Positions 26,485 through 39,257 of a DNA stretch of 64,000 nucleotides are shown one piece after another. Both the position numbers and the translations under genes were made by a program. A model generated the notes under the pieces. The model was not told where the DNA came from. It did no database searches and was given only the letters and a program-made list of their open reading frames with translations. Position 1 is the stretch's first letter, and every line of letters begins with the position of its first letter. The DNA comes from Calliopsis andreniformis (Eukaryota > Arthropoda > Insecta > Hymenoptera > Andrenidae): contig NW_027480423.1 of the NCBI RefSeq assembly GCF_051401765.1, positions 2,542,001-2,606,000 of the forward strand. The letters run 5' to 3'.

Positions 26485-29400
26485 AAGGTAATGGTCATTT
26501 CTACGTTCCGGGCAATCTCGGCTTCACTCTAGGGCGTTGTTCCGCCAGATCGAATGGGTAGGGCCCAAGGAGTCAACGCCAGAAGCATAAAATACGATAT
26601 AAATACAACAGCTTTTCCACCGTATAAAACGAATAATTGCAACCAGTGTGAAAGTTATGGCCATTTCTACGTTCCGGGCAACCTAGGCTTCACTCTATGG
26701 CGTTCTTCCATCACATCGAATAGCTACGGCCTCAGAAGTCAACGCCTGAAGTATAAAATACAATACAAATATAACAGTTTTTCCATCGTAGAAAACGAAT
26801 AATAGCAACCAGTGTGAAAGTTATGGTCATTTCTACGTTCAGGGCATCCTAGGCTTCACTCTAGGGCGTTGCTCCACCTGATCAAACAGATAGGGCCTTA
26901 GAAGTCAACGCCCGAAGCATTAAATACAAAATAAATAGAACAGTTTTTTCATTGTATAAAACGAATAATTGCTACCAGTGTAATAGTTATGGTCATTTCT
27001 ACGTTCCGGGCAACCTAGGCTCCACCCTAGGCCGTTGTTCCACCTGATCGAATAGTTAGGGCCTAAGAAGTGAACGCCAGAAGCATAAAATACAATATAA
27101 ATACAACAGTTTTTCCATCATATATAACGAATAATTGCAACCAGTATGAAAGTTATGGTCATTTTTACTTTCCGGGCTACCTAGGCTTCACCCTAGGGCG
27201 TTGCTCCAACAGATTGAATAGTTAGGGCCTTAGAAGTCAATGCTCGAAGCATAAAATGCAATAAAAATACAATAGTTTTTCCATCATATAACAGGAATAA
27301 TTGCAACCAGTTTGAAAGTGATGGTCATTTCCACGTTCCGGGCAACATAGGCTTCACTCTAGGCCGTTGCTCCACTAGATCGAATAGTTAGTACCTTAGA
27401 AGTCAACGCCAGATGTATAAAATACAATATAAATACAACAGTTTTTCCATCGTATAAAACGAATAATTGCAACCAGTATGAAAGTTAACGTCATTTCTAC
27501 TTTCCGGGCTACCTAGGCTTCACCCTAGGGCGTTCCTCCAACAGATTGAGTTGTTAGGGCCTTAAAAGTCAACGCCCGAAGCATAAAATGCAATAAAAAT
27601 ACAACAGTTTTTCCATCGTATAACAGGATTAATTGCAACCAGTTTGAAAGTGATGGTCATTTCTACGTTCCGGGCAACCTAGGCTTCACCCTAGGGCGTT
27701 GCTCCAACAGATTGAATAGTCAGGGCCTTAGAAGTCAACGCCCGGAGCATAAAATGCAATAAAAATACATCAGTGTTTCCATCGTATAAAACGAATAATT
27801 GCAACCAGTATGAAACTTATGGTCATTTCTACTTTCCGAGCAAGCTAGGCTTCACCCTAGGGCGTTGGTCCAACAGATTGAATAGTTAGGGCCTTAGAAG
27901 TCAATGCTCGAAGCATAAAATGCAATAAAAATACAATAGTTTTTCCATCATATAACAGGAATAATTGCAACCAGTTTGAAAGTGATGGTCATTTCCACGT
28001 TCCGGGCAACATAGGCTTCACTCTAGGCCGTTGCTCCACTAGATCGAATAGTTAGTACCTTAGAAGTCAACGCCAGATGTATAAAATACAATATAAATAC
28101 AACAGTTTTTCCATCGTATAAAACGAATAATTGCAACCAGTATGAAAGTTAACGTCATTTCTACTTTCCGGGCTACCTAGGCTTCACCCTAGGGCGTTCC
28201 TCCAACAGATTGAGTTGTTAGGGCCTTAAAAGTCAACGCCCGAAGCATAAAATGCAATAAAAATACAACAGTTTTTCCATCGTATAACAGGATTAATTGC
28301 AACCAGTTTGAAAGTGATGGTCATTTCTACGTTCCGGGCAACCTAGGCTTCACCCTAGGGCGTTGCTCCAACAGATTGAATAGTCAGGGCCTTAGAAGTC
28401 AACGCCCGGAGCATAAAATGCAATAAAAATACATCAGTGTTTCCATCGTATAAAACGAATAATTGCAACCAGTATGAAACTTATGGTCATTTCTACTTTC
28501 CGAGCAAGCTAGGCTTCACCCTAGGGCGTTGGTCCAACAGATTGAATAGTTAGGGCCTTAGAAGTCAACGCCCGAAGCATAAAATGCAATAAAAATACAA
28601 CAGTGTATCCATCATATAACAGGAATAATTGCAACCAGTTTGAAAGTGATGGCCAATTCTACGTTCCGGGCAACCTAGGCTTCACTCTAGGGCGTTGCTC
28701 CACCAGATCGAATAGTTAGTGCCTTAGAAGTCAACGCCAGAAACATAAAATACAATATAAATACAACAGCTTTTCCATCGTATAAAACGAATAATTGCAA
28801 CCAGTATGAAACTTATGGTCATTTCTACTTTCAGAGCAACCTAGGCTTCACCCTAGAGCGTTGCTCCAACAGATTGAATAGTTAGGACCTTAGAAGTCAA
28901 CGCCCGAACCGTAAAATGCAAAAAAAATACAACAGTGTTTCCATCATATAACAGGAATAATTGCAACCAGCTTGAAAGTGATGGCCAATTCTACGTTCCG
29001 GGCAACCTAGGCTTCGCTCTAGGGCGTAGCTCCACCAGATCGAGTAGATAGTGCCTTAGAAGTCAACGCCAGAAGCATAAAATACAATATAAATACAACA
29101 GCTTTTCCATCGTATAAAACGAATAATTGCAACCAGTATGAAACTTACGGTCATTTCTACTTTCCGAGCAACCTAGGCTTCACCCTAGGGCGTTGCTCCA
29201 ACAGATTGAATAGTTAGGGCCTTAGAAGTCAACGCCCGAAGCATAAAATGCAATAAAAATACAACAGTGTTTCCATCGTATAACAGGAATAATTGCAACC
29301 AGTTTGAAAGTGACGGCCAATTCTACGTTCCGGGCAACCTAGGTTTCACTCCAGGGCGTTGCTCCACCAGACCGAATCGTTACGGCCTAAGAAGTCAACG

Positions 29401-30293
29401 CCAGAAGCATAAAATACAATATAAATACAACAGTTTTTCCATCGTATAAAACGAATAATTGCAACCAGTTTGAAAGTGATGGCCAATTCTACCTTCCGGG
29501 CAACCTAGGCTTCACTCTAGGGCCATTCTCCACCAGATCGAATAGTTAGTGCCTTAGAAGTCAACGCCAGAAGCATAAAATACAATATAAATACAACAGT
29601 TTTTCCATCGTATAAAACGAATAATTGCAACCAGTATGAAACTTATGGTCATTTCTACTTTCCGAGCAACCTAGGCTTCACCCTAGGGCGTTGCTCCAAC
29701 AGATTGAATAGTTAGGGCCTTAGAAGTCAACGCCCGAACCCTAAAATATAAAAAAAATACAATAGTGTTTCCATCATATAACAGGAATAATTGCAACCAG
29801 TTTGAAAGTGATGGCCAGTTCTACGTTCCGGGCAACCTAGGTTTCACTCCAGGGCGTTCCTCCACCAGACCGAATAGTGACGGCCTAAGCAGTCAACGCC
29901 AGAAGCATAAAAAACGATATAAATACAACACCTTTTCCATCGTATAAAACGAATAATTGCAACCAGTGTGAAGGTAATGGTCATTTCTACGTTCCGAGCA
30001 CCCTAGGCGTCACTCTAGGGCGTTGCTCCACCACATCTAATAGCTACGGCCTTAGAAGTCAACGCCAGGGGCATAAAATACAATATAAATACAACAGCGT
30101 TTCCATCGTATAAAACGAATAATTGCAAGCAGTGTGAAAGTTATGGTCATTTCTACATTCCGAGCAACCTAGGCTTCACTCTAGGGCGTTGCTCCACCAG
30201 ATCGAATAGTTAGGTCCTTAGAAGTAAACGCCAGAAGCATAAAATACGATATAAATACAACAGCTTTTCCATCGTATAAAAGGATTAATTGCA
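26485..30293. repeat. Right part of the 14.6-kb super-unit, copy 1
   Basis: This is repeated at 36,443-39,257 (offset 9958 on the left, 8962 on the right). It holds a tandem 664-bp (4-monomer) duplication: TCAATGCTCG at 27,237 recurs at 27,901. The other copy has this element once. It also has 332 bp (two monomers, about 28,560-28,890) that are missing from the other copy. 664+332 equals the 996-bp change in offset exactly. Towards the right, monomers start to alternate between the CATCGTATAAAACGAAT and CATCATATAACAGGAAT types. Confidence 0.9.
29166..29198. other. Imperfect hairpin-forming dyad, representative example
   Basis: The left arm is GAGCAA followed by CCTAGG (29,166-29,177). The loop is six bases (29,178-29,183). 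The right arm is CCTAGG (29,184-29,189), a three-base bulge GCG, then TTGCTC (29,193-29,198). That is 12 base pairs. The same design recurs in monomers across the array; many read GGGCAA instead of GAGCAA, or CTCTAGGG instead of CCCTAGGG, which shortens or weakens the stem. Each CCTAGG is itself a palindrome, so the arms are also direct repeats. Function is unknown; dyads of this sort have been discussed for centromeric satellites. Confidence 0.7.
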
Positions 30294-30965
30294 ACCAGTG
30301 TGAAAGTCCTGGTCATATCTACGTTCCGGGTAACCTAGCTGTCACTATAGGGCGTTGCTCCACCATATGTAATAGCTACGGCCTTAGAAGTCAACGCCAG
30401 AAGCATAAAATACAATAAAAATGCAACCGCTTTTCCATCGTATATCATGACTAATTGCAACCAGTGCGAAAGTAATGATCATATCGACGTTTCGGGCATC
30501 CTAGACTTAACTCTGAGGCGTTGCTCCACCAGATCGAAGAGTTAGGGCCTTAGAAGCCATCGCCAAAAGCATAAACTACAAAATAAATACAACAGTCTTT
30601 CCATCGTATAAAATGAATAATTGCCTCCTGTGTGAAAGTAATGGTATTTCTACGATCCGGGCAACCTCGGATTCGCTCTAGGGCGTTGCTCCACCAGAGA
30701 GAATAGCTAGGGACTTAGAATTAATCGCCAGAATCATGAAATACAACATAAATACAACAGATTTTCCATCGTATAAAATGAATAATTGCAAGCAGTGTGA
30801 AAGTAATGGTCACTTCTACGTTCCGGACAACCTAGGCTTCACTACAGAGCGTTGCTCCTCCAGATCGAATAGCTAGGGACTTAGAATTAATCGCCAGAAT
30901 CATAAAGTACGATAAATATACAACAGTTTTTCCATCGTATAACAGGACTAATTGCAACCAGTGTG
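30294..30965. repeat. Start of the second 14.6-kb super-copy
   Basis: TGTGAAAGTCCTGG at 30,294-30,310 begins a copy of the sequence starting at 15,691. The join to the preceding sequence lies inside GCAACCAGT, shared by both parents, so the exact crossover cannot be placed better than about ten bases. It contains a single version of the 5-mer duplicated at 15,971 and 16,799. Confidence 0.88.
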
Positions 30966-33900
30966 AAAGCTATGGTCATTTCTGCATTCCGAGCAACCTA
31001 GGATTCACTCTAGGGCGTTTTTCCACCAGACCGAGTAGTTAGGGCCCAAGAAGTCAACGCCAGAAGAATAAAATCAATATAAGTACAACAGTTTTTCCAT
31101 CGTATAAAATGAATAATTGCAAATATTGTGAAAGTAATGGTCATTTCTACGATCCGGGCAACCTAGGTGTCACTCTAGGGCGTTGCTCCACCACATCTAA
31201 TAGCTACTGCCTTAGAAGTCAACGTCAGAAGCATAAAATACAATATAAATATAACAGTTTTTCCATCGTATAAAACGAATAATTGCAACCAGTGTGAAAG
31301 TTATGGTCATTTCTACGTTCCGGGCAACCTAGGCTTCACTCTAGGGCGTTGATCCACCAGAGGGAATAGTTAGGGCCTAAGAATTCAACGCCAGAAGGAT
31401 AAAATACAATATAAGTTCAACAGTTATGCCATCGTATAAAATGAGTAGTTGCAAACATTGTGAAAGTACTGGTCATTTCTACGTTCCGGGTAACCTAGGC
31501 TTCACTCTATGGCGTTGTTCCACCAGATCGAATAGTTAGGGCCTAAGAAGTCAACGCCATAAGAATAAAATACAATATAAACATAACAGATTTTCTATCG
31601 AATAACACGAATAATAGCAACCAGTGTGAAAGTTATGGTCATTTCAACGTTCCGGGCAATCTAGGCTTCACTTTAGGGCGTTGGTCCACCAGATCAATCA
31701 GCTAAGGCCTTAGTAGTCAACGCTCGAAGCATAAAATGCAAAATAAATAGAACAGTTTTTCCATTGCATAAAACGAATAATTGCTACCAGTGTAAAAGTT
31801 ATGGTCATCTCTACGTTCCGGGCAACCTAGGCTTCACTCTAGGGCGTTGCTCCACCAGATCGACTAGTTAGGGCCTTCGAAGTCCACGCCAGAAGCGTAA
31901 AATACGATAAAGATGCAACAGTTTTTCCATCGTATAAAACGAATGATTGCAACCAGTGTGAAATTTATGGTCATTCCTACATTCCGAGCAGCCTAGGCTT
32001 CACTCTAGAGCGTTGCTCCACAAGATCGAATAGTTAGGTCCTTAGACGTCAACGCCAGAAGCATAAAATATGATATAAATACAACAGTTTGTCCATCGTA
32101 GAACAGGAATAATTGCAACCAGTGTGAAAGTTATGGTCATTTCTGCGTTCCGGGCAACCTAGGCTTCACCCTAGGGCGTTGCTCCACCTGATCAAACAGT
32201 TAGGGCCTTAGAAGTCAATGCCCGAAGCATAAAATACAATATAAATACAACAGTTTTTCCATCGAATAAAACGAATAATTGCAACCAGTGTGAAAGTAAT
32301 GGTCATTTCTACGTTCCGGGCAACCTAGGCTCCACCCTAGGCCGTTGTTCCACCTGATCGAATAGCTAGGGACTTAGAATTAATCGCCAGAATCATAAAG
32401 TACGATAAATATACAACAGTTTTTCCATCGTATAACAGGAATAATTGCAACCAGTGTGAAATTTATGGTCATTCCTACATTCCGAGCAACCTAGGCTTCA
32501 CTCTAGAGCGTTGCCCCACAAGATGGAATAGTTAGGTCCTTAGACGTCAGCGCCAGAAGCATAAAATACGATATAAATACAACAGTTTGTCCATCGTAGA
32601 ACAGGAATAATTGCAACCAGTGTGAAAGTTATGGTCATTTCTACGTTCCGGGCAACCTAGGCTTCACTCTAGGGCGTTGATCCACCAGAGGGAATAGTTT
32701 GGTCCTAAGAATTCAACGCCAGAAGGATAAAATACAATATAAGTTCAACAGTTATTCCATCGTATAAAATGAGTAGTTGCAAACATTGTGAAAGTACTGG
32801 TCATTTCTACGTTCCGGGTAACCTAGGCTTCACTCTATGGCGTTGTTCCACCAGATCGAATAGTTAGGGCCTAAGAAGTCAACGCCATAAGAATAAAATA
32901 CAATATAAACGTAACAGTTTTTCTATCGAATAATACGAATAATAGCAACCAGTGTGAAAGTTATGGTCATTTCAACGTTCCGGGCAATCTAGGCTTCACT
33001 CTAGGGCGTTGCTCCACCAGATCGACTAGTTAGGGCCTTCGAAGTCCACGCCAGAAGCGTAAAATGCGATAAAGATGCAACAGTTTTTCCATCGTATAAA
33101 ACGAATGATTGCAACCAGTGTGAAATTTATGGTCATTCCTACATTCCGAGCAGCCTAGGCTTCACTCTAGAGCGTTGCTCCACAAGATCGAATAGTTAGG
33201 TCCTTAGACGTCAACGCCAGAAGCATAAAATACGATATAAATACAACAGTTTGTCCATCGTAGAACAGGAATAATTGCAACCAGTGTGAAAGTTATGGTC
33301 ATTTCTGCGTTCCGGGCAACCTAGGCTTCACCCTAGGGCGTTGCTCCACCTGATCAAACAGTTAGGGCCTTAGAAGTCAATGCCCGAAGCATAAAATACA
33401 ATATAAATACAACAGTTTTTCCATCGAATAAAACGAATAATTGCAACCAGTGTGAAAGTTAACGTCATTTCTACTTTCCGGGCAACCTAGGCTTCACCCT
33501 AGGGCGTTGCTCCAACAGATTGAATAGTTAGGGCCTTAGAAGTCAATGCCCGAAGAATAAAATGCGATAAAAATACAACAGCTTTTCCATCATATAACAG
33601 GAATAATTGCAGCCAGTTTGAAAGTGATGGTCATTTCTACGTTCCGGGCAACCTAGGCTTCACTCTAGGGCGTTGCTCCACCAGATCGAATTGCTAGGGC
33701 CTTAGAAGTCAACACCCGAAGCATAAAATACAAAATAAATAGTACAGTTCTTCCATCGTATAAAACGAATAATTACTACCAATGTTGACGTTATGGTCAT
33801 TTCTACTTTCCGGGCAACCGAGGCTTGACCCTAGGGCGTTGTTCCGCCAGATGGAATAGTTAGGGCCTATGAAGTCAACGCCAGAAGCATAAAACACGAT

Positions 33901-36442
33901 ATAAATACAACAGTTTTTCCACCGTATAAAACGAATAATCGCAACCAGTGTGATAGTTATGCTCATTTCTACGTTCCGGGCAACCTAGGCTTCACCCTAG
34001 GGCGTTGCTCCAACAGATTGAATAGTTAGGGCCTTAAAAGTCAATGGCCGTAGCATAAAATGCAATAAAAATACAACAGTTTTTCCATCGTATAACAGGA
34101 ATAATTGCTACCAGTGTGAAAGTAATGGTCATTTCTACGTTCCGGGCAACATAGGTTTCACTCTAGGGCGTTGTTCCACCAGATCGAATAGTTAGGGCCT
34201 ATGAAGTCAACGTCAGAAGCATAAAATACAATATAAACCTAACAGTTTTTCCATCGTATAAAGCGAATAAAAGCAAGCAGTGTGAAAGTTATGGTCATTT
34301 CTACGTTCCGGGCAACCCAGGCTTCACCCTAGGGCGTTGTTCCACCAGATCGAATAGTTAGGGCCTAAGAAGTGAGCGCCAGAAGCATAAAATACAATAT
34401 AAATACAACAGTTTTTCCATCATATAAAACGAATAATTGCAACCAGTATGAAAGTTATGGTCATTTCTACTTTCAGGGAAACCTAGGCTTCATCCTAGGG
34501 CGTTGCTCGAACAGATGGAATAGCTAGGGCCCTAGAAGTCAATGCCCGACGCATAAAATGCAATAAAAATACAACAGTTTTTACATCCTATAACAGGAAT
34601 AGTTGCAACCAGTTTGAAAGTGGTGGTCATTTCTACGTACCGGGCAACCTAGGCTTCACTCTAGGGCGTGGCTCCACCAGATCGAATAGTTAGGTCCTTA
34701 GAAGTTAACGCCCGAAGCATAAAATACAAAATAAATAGAACAGTTTTTCCATCGTATAAAACGAATAATTGCTACCAGTGTGAAAGTCATGGTCATTTCT
34801 ACTTTCCTGGCAACCTAGGCTTCACCCTAGGGCGTTTTTCCACCAGATGGAATAGTTAGGGCCTAAGAAGTCAACGCCAGAAGCTTAAAGTACAATAAAG
34901 ATGAAACAGTTTTTCCATCGTATAAAACGAATAATTGCAACCAGTGTGAAATTTATGGTCATTCCCACATTCCGAGCAACCTAGACTTCACTCTAGAGCG
35001 TTTCTCCACCAGATCGAATGGTTAGGTCCTTAGAAGTCAACGCCAGAAGCGTAAAATACGATATAAATACAACAGTTTTTCCATCGTAGAACAGGAATAA
35101 TTGCAACCAGTGTGAAAGTTATGGTCATTTCTGCGTTCCGGGCAACCTAGGCTTCACTCTTGGTCGTTGCTCCACCAAATCAAACAGTTAGGGCCTTAGA
35201 AGTAAACGCCCGAAGCATAAAATACAAAATAAATGGAACAGTTTTTCCATTGTATAAAACGGATAATTGCTACCAATGTGAAAGTTATGGTCATTTCTAC
35301 GTTCCGGGCAACCTAGGTGTCACTCTAGGGCGTTGCTCCACCACATCTAGTAGCTACGGCCTTAGGAGTCAACGCCAGAAGAATAAAATACAATAAAGAT
35401 GCAACAGCTTTTCCATCGTATAAAACGAATAATTGCAACCAATGTGAAAGTTATGGTCATTTCTACTTTCCGGGCAACCTAGGCTTCACCCTAGGGCGTT
35501 GCTCCAACAGATCGAATAGTTAGGACCTTAGAAGTCAACGCCAGAAGCATAAAAAACAAAATAAATAAAACAGTTTTTCCATCGTATAAAACGAATAATT
35601 GCTACCAGTGTGAAAGTTATGGTCATTTCTACGTTCCGGGCCACCTAGGCTTCACTCTAAGGCGTTGCTCGACCAGATCGAATAGCTAGGAACTTAGAAG
35701 TCAACGCCCGAAGCATAAAATACAAAATAAATAGAACAGTTTTTCCATCATATAAAACGAATAATTGCTACCAGTGTGAAAGTTATGGTCACTGCTACGT
35801 TCCGCGGAACCTAGGCTTCACCCAAGGTCGTTGTTCCACCAGATGGAATAGCTAGGGCCTAAGAAGACAACGCCAGAAGCATAAAATACGATATAAATGC
35901 AACAGCTTTTCCATCGTATAAAACGAATAATTGCAACCAGTGTTAATGTAATGGTCATTTCTACGTTCCGGGCAACCTAGGCTTCACTCTAGGGCGCTGC
36001 TCCACCACATCGAATAGTTAGGGCCTTAGAAATCAACGCCAGAAGCATAAAATACAATAAAGATGCAACAGTTTTTCCATCGTATAACAGGAATAACTGC
36101 AAACAGTGTGAAAGTAATGGTCATTCCTACGTTCCAGGCAACCTAGGCTCCACTCTAGGGCGTTGTTCCACCAGATCGAATAGTTAGGGCCTAAGAAGTC
36201 AACGTCAGAAGCATAAAATACAATATCATTATAACAGTTTTTCCATCGCATAAAACGAATAATAGCAACCGGTATGAAAGTTTTGGTCATTTCTACGTTC
36301 CGGGCAACATAGGCTTTACTCTAGGTCGTTGCTCCACCAGGTCAAATAGCTAGCAACTTAGAAATAAACGCCAGAAGCATGGAATACAATAAAAATACAA
36401 CAGTTTTTCTATCGTATAACAGAAATAATTGCAACCAGTGTG
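30966..36442. repeat. 28-mer HOR unit, copy 3, expanded by five monomers
   Basis: This aligns to 21,838-26,484 with offset 9128, rising to 9294, then 9792, then 9958. The three steps are insertions in monomer multiples: one monomer at about 31,151-31,315, three at about 34,663-35,160, and one at about 35,519-35,684. Point differences from the other two copies include GGCTCCACCCTAGG, CTCTAGAGCG, ATAGTTTGGTCC and GGGCAACCCAGG. The inserted monomers resemble sequence from about 16,550-16,720, 15,571 and 18,500, so they appear to be borrowed from elsewhere in the array. Confidence 0.9.
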
Positions 36443-39257
36443 AAGGTAATGGTCATTTCTACGTTCCGGGCAATCTCGGCTTCACTCTAGGGCGTTGTTC
36501 CGCCAGATCGAATGGGTAGGGCCCAAGGAGTCAACGCCAGAAGCATAAAATACGATATAAATACAACAGCTTTTCCACCGTATAAACCGAATAATTGCAA
36601 CCAGTGTGAAAGTTATGGCCATTTCTACGTTCCGGGCAACCTAGGCTTCACTCTATGGCGTTCTTCCATCACATCGAATAGCTACGGCCTCAGAAGTCAA
36701 CGCCTGAAGTATAAAATACAATACAAATATAACAGTTTTTCCATCGTAGAAAACGAATAATAGCAACCAGTGTGAAAGTTATGGTCATTTCTACGTTCAG
36801 GGCATCCTAGGCTTCACTCTAGGGCGTTGCTCCACCTGATCAAACAGATAGGGCCTTAGAAGTCAACGCCCGAAGCATTAAATACAAAATAAATAGAACA
36901 GTTTTTTCATTGTATAAAACGAATAATTGCTACCAGTGTAATAGTTATGGTCATTTCTACGTTCCGGGCAACCTAGGCTCCACCCTAGGCCGTTGTTCCA
37001 CCTGATCGAATAGTTAGGGCCTAAGAAGTGAACGCCAGAAGCATAAAATACAATATAAATACAACAGTTTTTCCATCATATATAACGAATAATTGCAACC
37101 AGTATGAAAGTTATGGTCATTTTTACTTTCCGGGCTACCTAGGCTTCACCCTAGGGCGTTGCTCCAACAGATTGAATAGTTAGGGCCTTAGAAGTCAATG
37201 CTCGAAGCATAAAATGCAATAAAAATACAATAGTTTTTCCATCATATAACAGGAATAATTGCAACCAGTTTGAAAGTGATGGTCATTTCCACGTTCCGGG
37301 CAACATAGGCTTCACTCTAGGCCGTTGCTCCACTAGATCGAATAGTTAGTACCTTAGAAGTCAACGCCAGATGTATAAAATACAATATAAATACAACAGT
37401 TTTTCCATCGTATAAAACGAATAATTGCAACCAGTATGAAAGTTAACGTCATTTCTACTTTCCGGGCTACCTAGGCTTCACCCTAGGGCGTTCCTCCAAC
37501 AGATTGAGTTGTTAGGGCCTTAAAAGTCAACGCCCGAAGCATAAAATGCAATAAAAATACAACAGTTTTTCCATCGTATAACAGGATTAATTGCAACCAG
37601 TTTGAAAGTGATGGTCATTTCTACGTTCCGGGCAACCTAGGCTTCACCCTAGGGCGTTGCTCCAACAGATTGAATAGTCAGGGCCTTAGAAGTCAACGCC
37701 CGGAGCATAAAATGCAATAAAAATACATCAGTGTTTCCATCGTATAAAACGAATAATTGCAACCAGTATGAAACTTATGGTCATTTCTACTTTCCGAGCA
37801 AGCTAGGCTTCACCCTAGGGCGTTGGTCCAACAGATTGAATAGTTAGGGCCCTAGAAGTCAACGCCGGAACCGTAAAATGCAAAAAAAATACAACAGTGT
37901 TTCCATCATATAACAGGAATAATTGCAACCAGCTTGAAAGTGATGGCCAATTCTACGTTCCGGGCAACCTAGGCTTCACTCTAGGGCGTAGCTCCACCAG
38001 ATCGAGTAGATAGTGCCTTAGAAGTCAACGCCAGAAGCATAAAATACAATATAAATACAACAGCTTTTCCATCGTATAAAACGAATAATTGCAACCAGTA
38101 TGAAACTTACGGTCATTTCTACTTTCCGAGCAACCTAGGCTTCACCCTAGGGCGTTGCTCCAACAGATTGAATAGTTAGGGCCTTAGAAGTCAACGCCCG
38201 AAGCATAAAATGCAATAAAAATACAACAGTGTTTCCATCGTATAACAGGAATAATTGCAACCAGTTTGAAAGTGACGGCCAATTCTACGTTCCGGGCAAC
38301 CTAGGTTTCACTCCAGGGCGTTGCTCCACCAGACCGAATAGTTACGGCCTAAGAAGTCAACGCCAGAAGCATAAAATACAATATAAATACAACAGTTTTT
38401 CCATCGTATAAAACGAATAATTGCAACCAGTTTGAAAGTGATGGCCAATTCTACCTTCCGGGCAACCTAGGCTTCACACTAGGGCGTTTCTCCACCAGAT
38501 CGAATGGTTAGTGCCCTAGAAGTCAACGCCAGAAGCATAAAATACAATATAAATACAACAGTTTTTCCATCGTATAAAACGAATAATTGCAACCAGTATG
38601 AAACTTATGGTCATTTCTACTTTCCGAGCAACCTAGGCTTCACCCTAGGGTGTTGCTCCAACAGATTGAATAGTTAGGGCCTTAGAAGTCAACGCCCGAA
38701 CCCTAAAATATAAAAAAAATACAACAGTGTTTCCATCATATAACAGGAATAATTGCAACCAGTTTGAAAGTGATGGCCAATTCTACGTTCCGGGCAACCC
38801 AGGTTTCACTCCAGGGCGTTCCTCCACCAGACCGAATAGTGACGGCCTAAGCAGTCAACGCCAGAAGCATAAAAAACGATATAAATACAACAGCTTTTCC
38901 ATCGTATAAAACGAATAATTGCAACCAGTGTGAAGGTAATGGTCATTTCTACGTTCCGAGCACCCTAGGCGTCACTCTAGGGCGTTGCTCCACCACAATA
39001 GCTACGGCCTTAGAAGTCAACGCCAGGGGCATAAAATACAATATAAATACAACAGCGTTTCCATCGTGTAAAACGAATAATTGCAAGCAGTGTGAAAGTT
39101 ATGGTCATTTCTACATTCCGAGCAACCTAGGCTTCACTCTAGGGCGTTGCTCCACCAGATCGAATAGTTAGGTCCTTAGAAGTAAACGCCAGAAGCATAA
39201 AATACGATATAAATACAACAGCTTTTCCATCGTATAAAAGGATTAATTGCAACCAGT
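36443..39257. repeat. Right part of the 14.6-kb super-unit, copy 2
   Basis: This copies 26,485-30,293 with the 664-bp duplication collapsed and a further 332 bp missing near 37,845, where GAAGTCAACGCCGGAACCG replaces the longer form. A four-base deletion at about 38,997 (CACCACAATAGC instead of CACCACATCTAATAGC) shifts the later offset from 8962 to 8958. Similarity to copy 1 ends inside GCAACCAGT, at the point where copy 1 enters the second super-copy. Confidence 0.9.
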
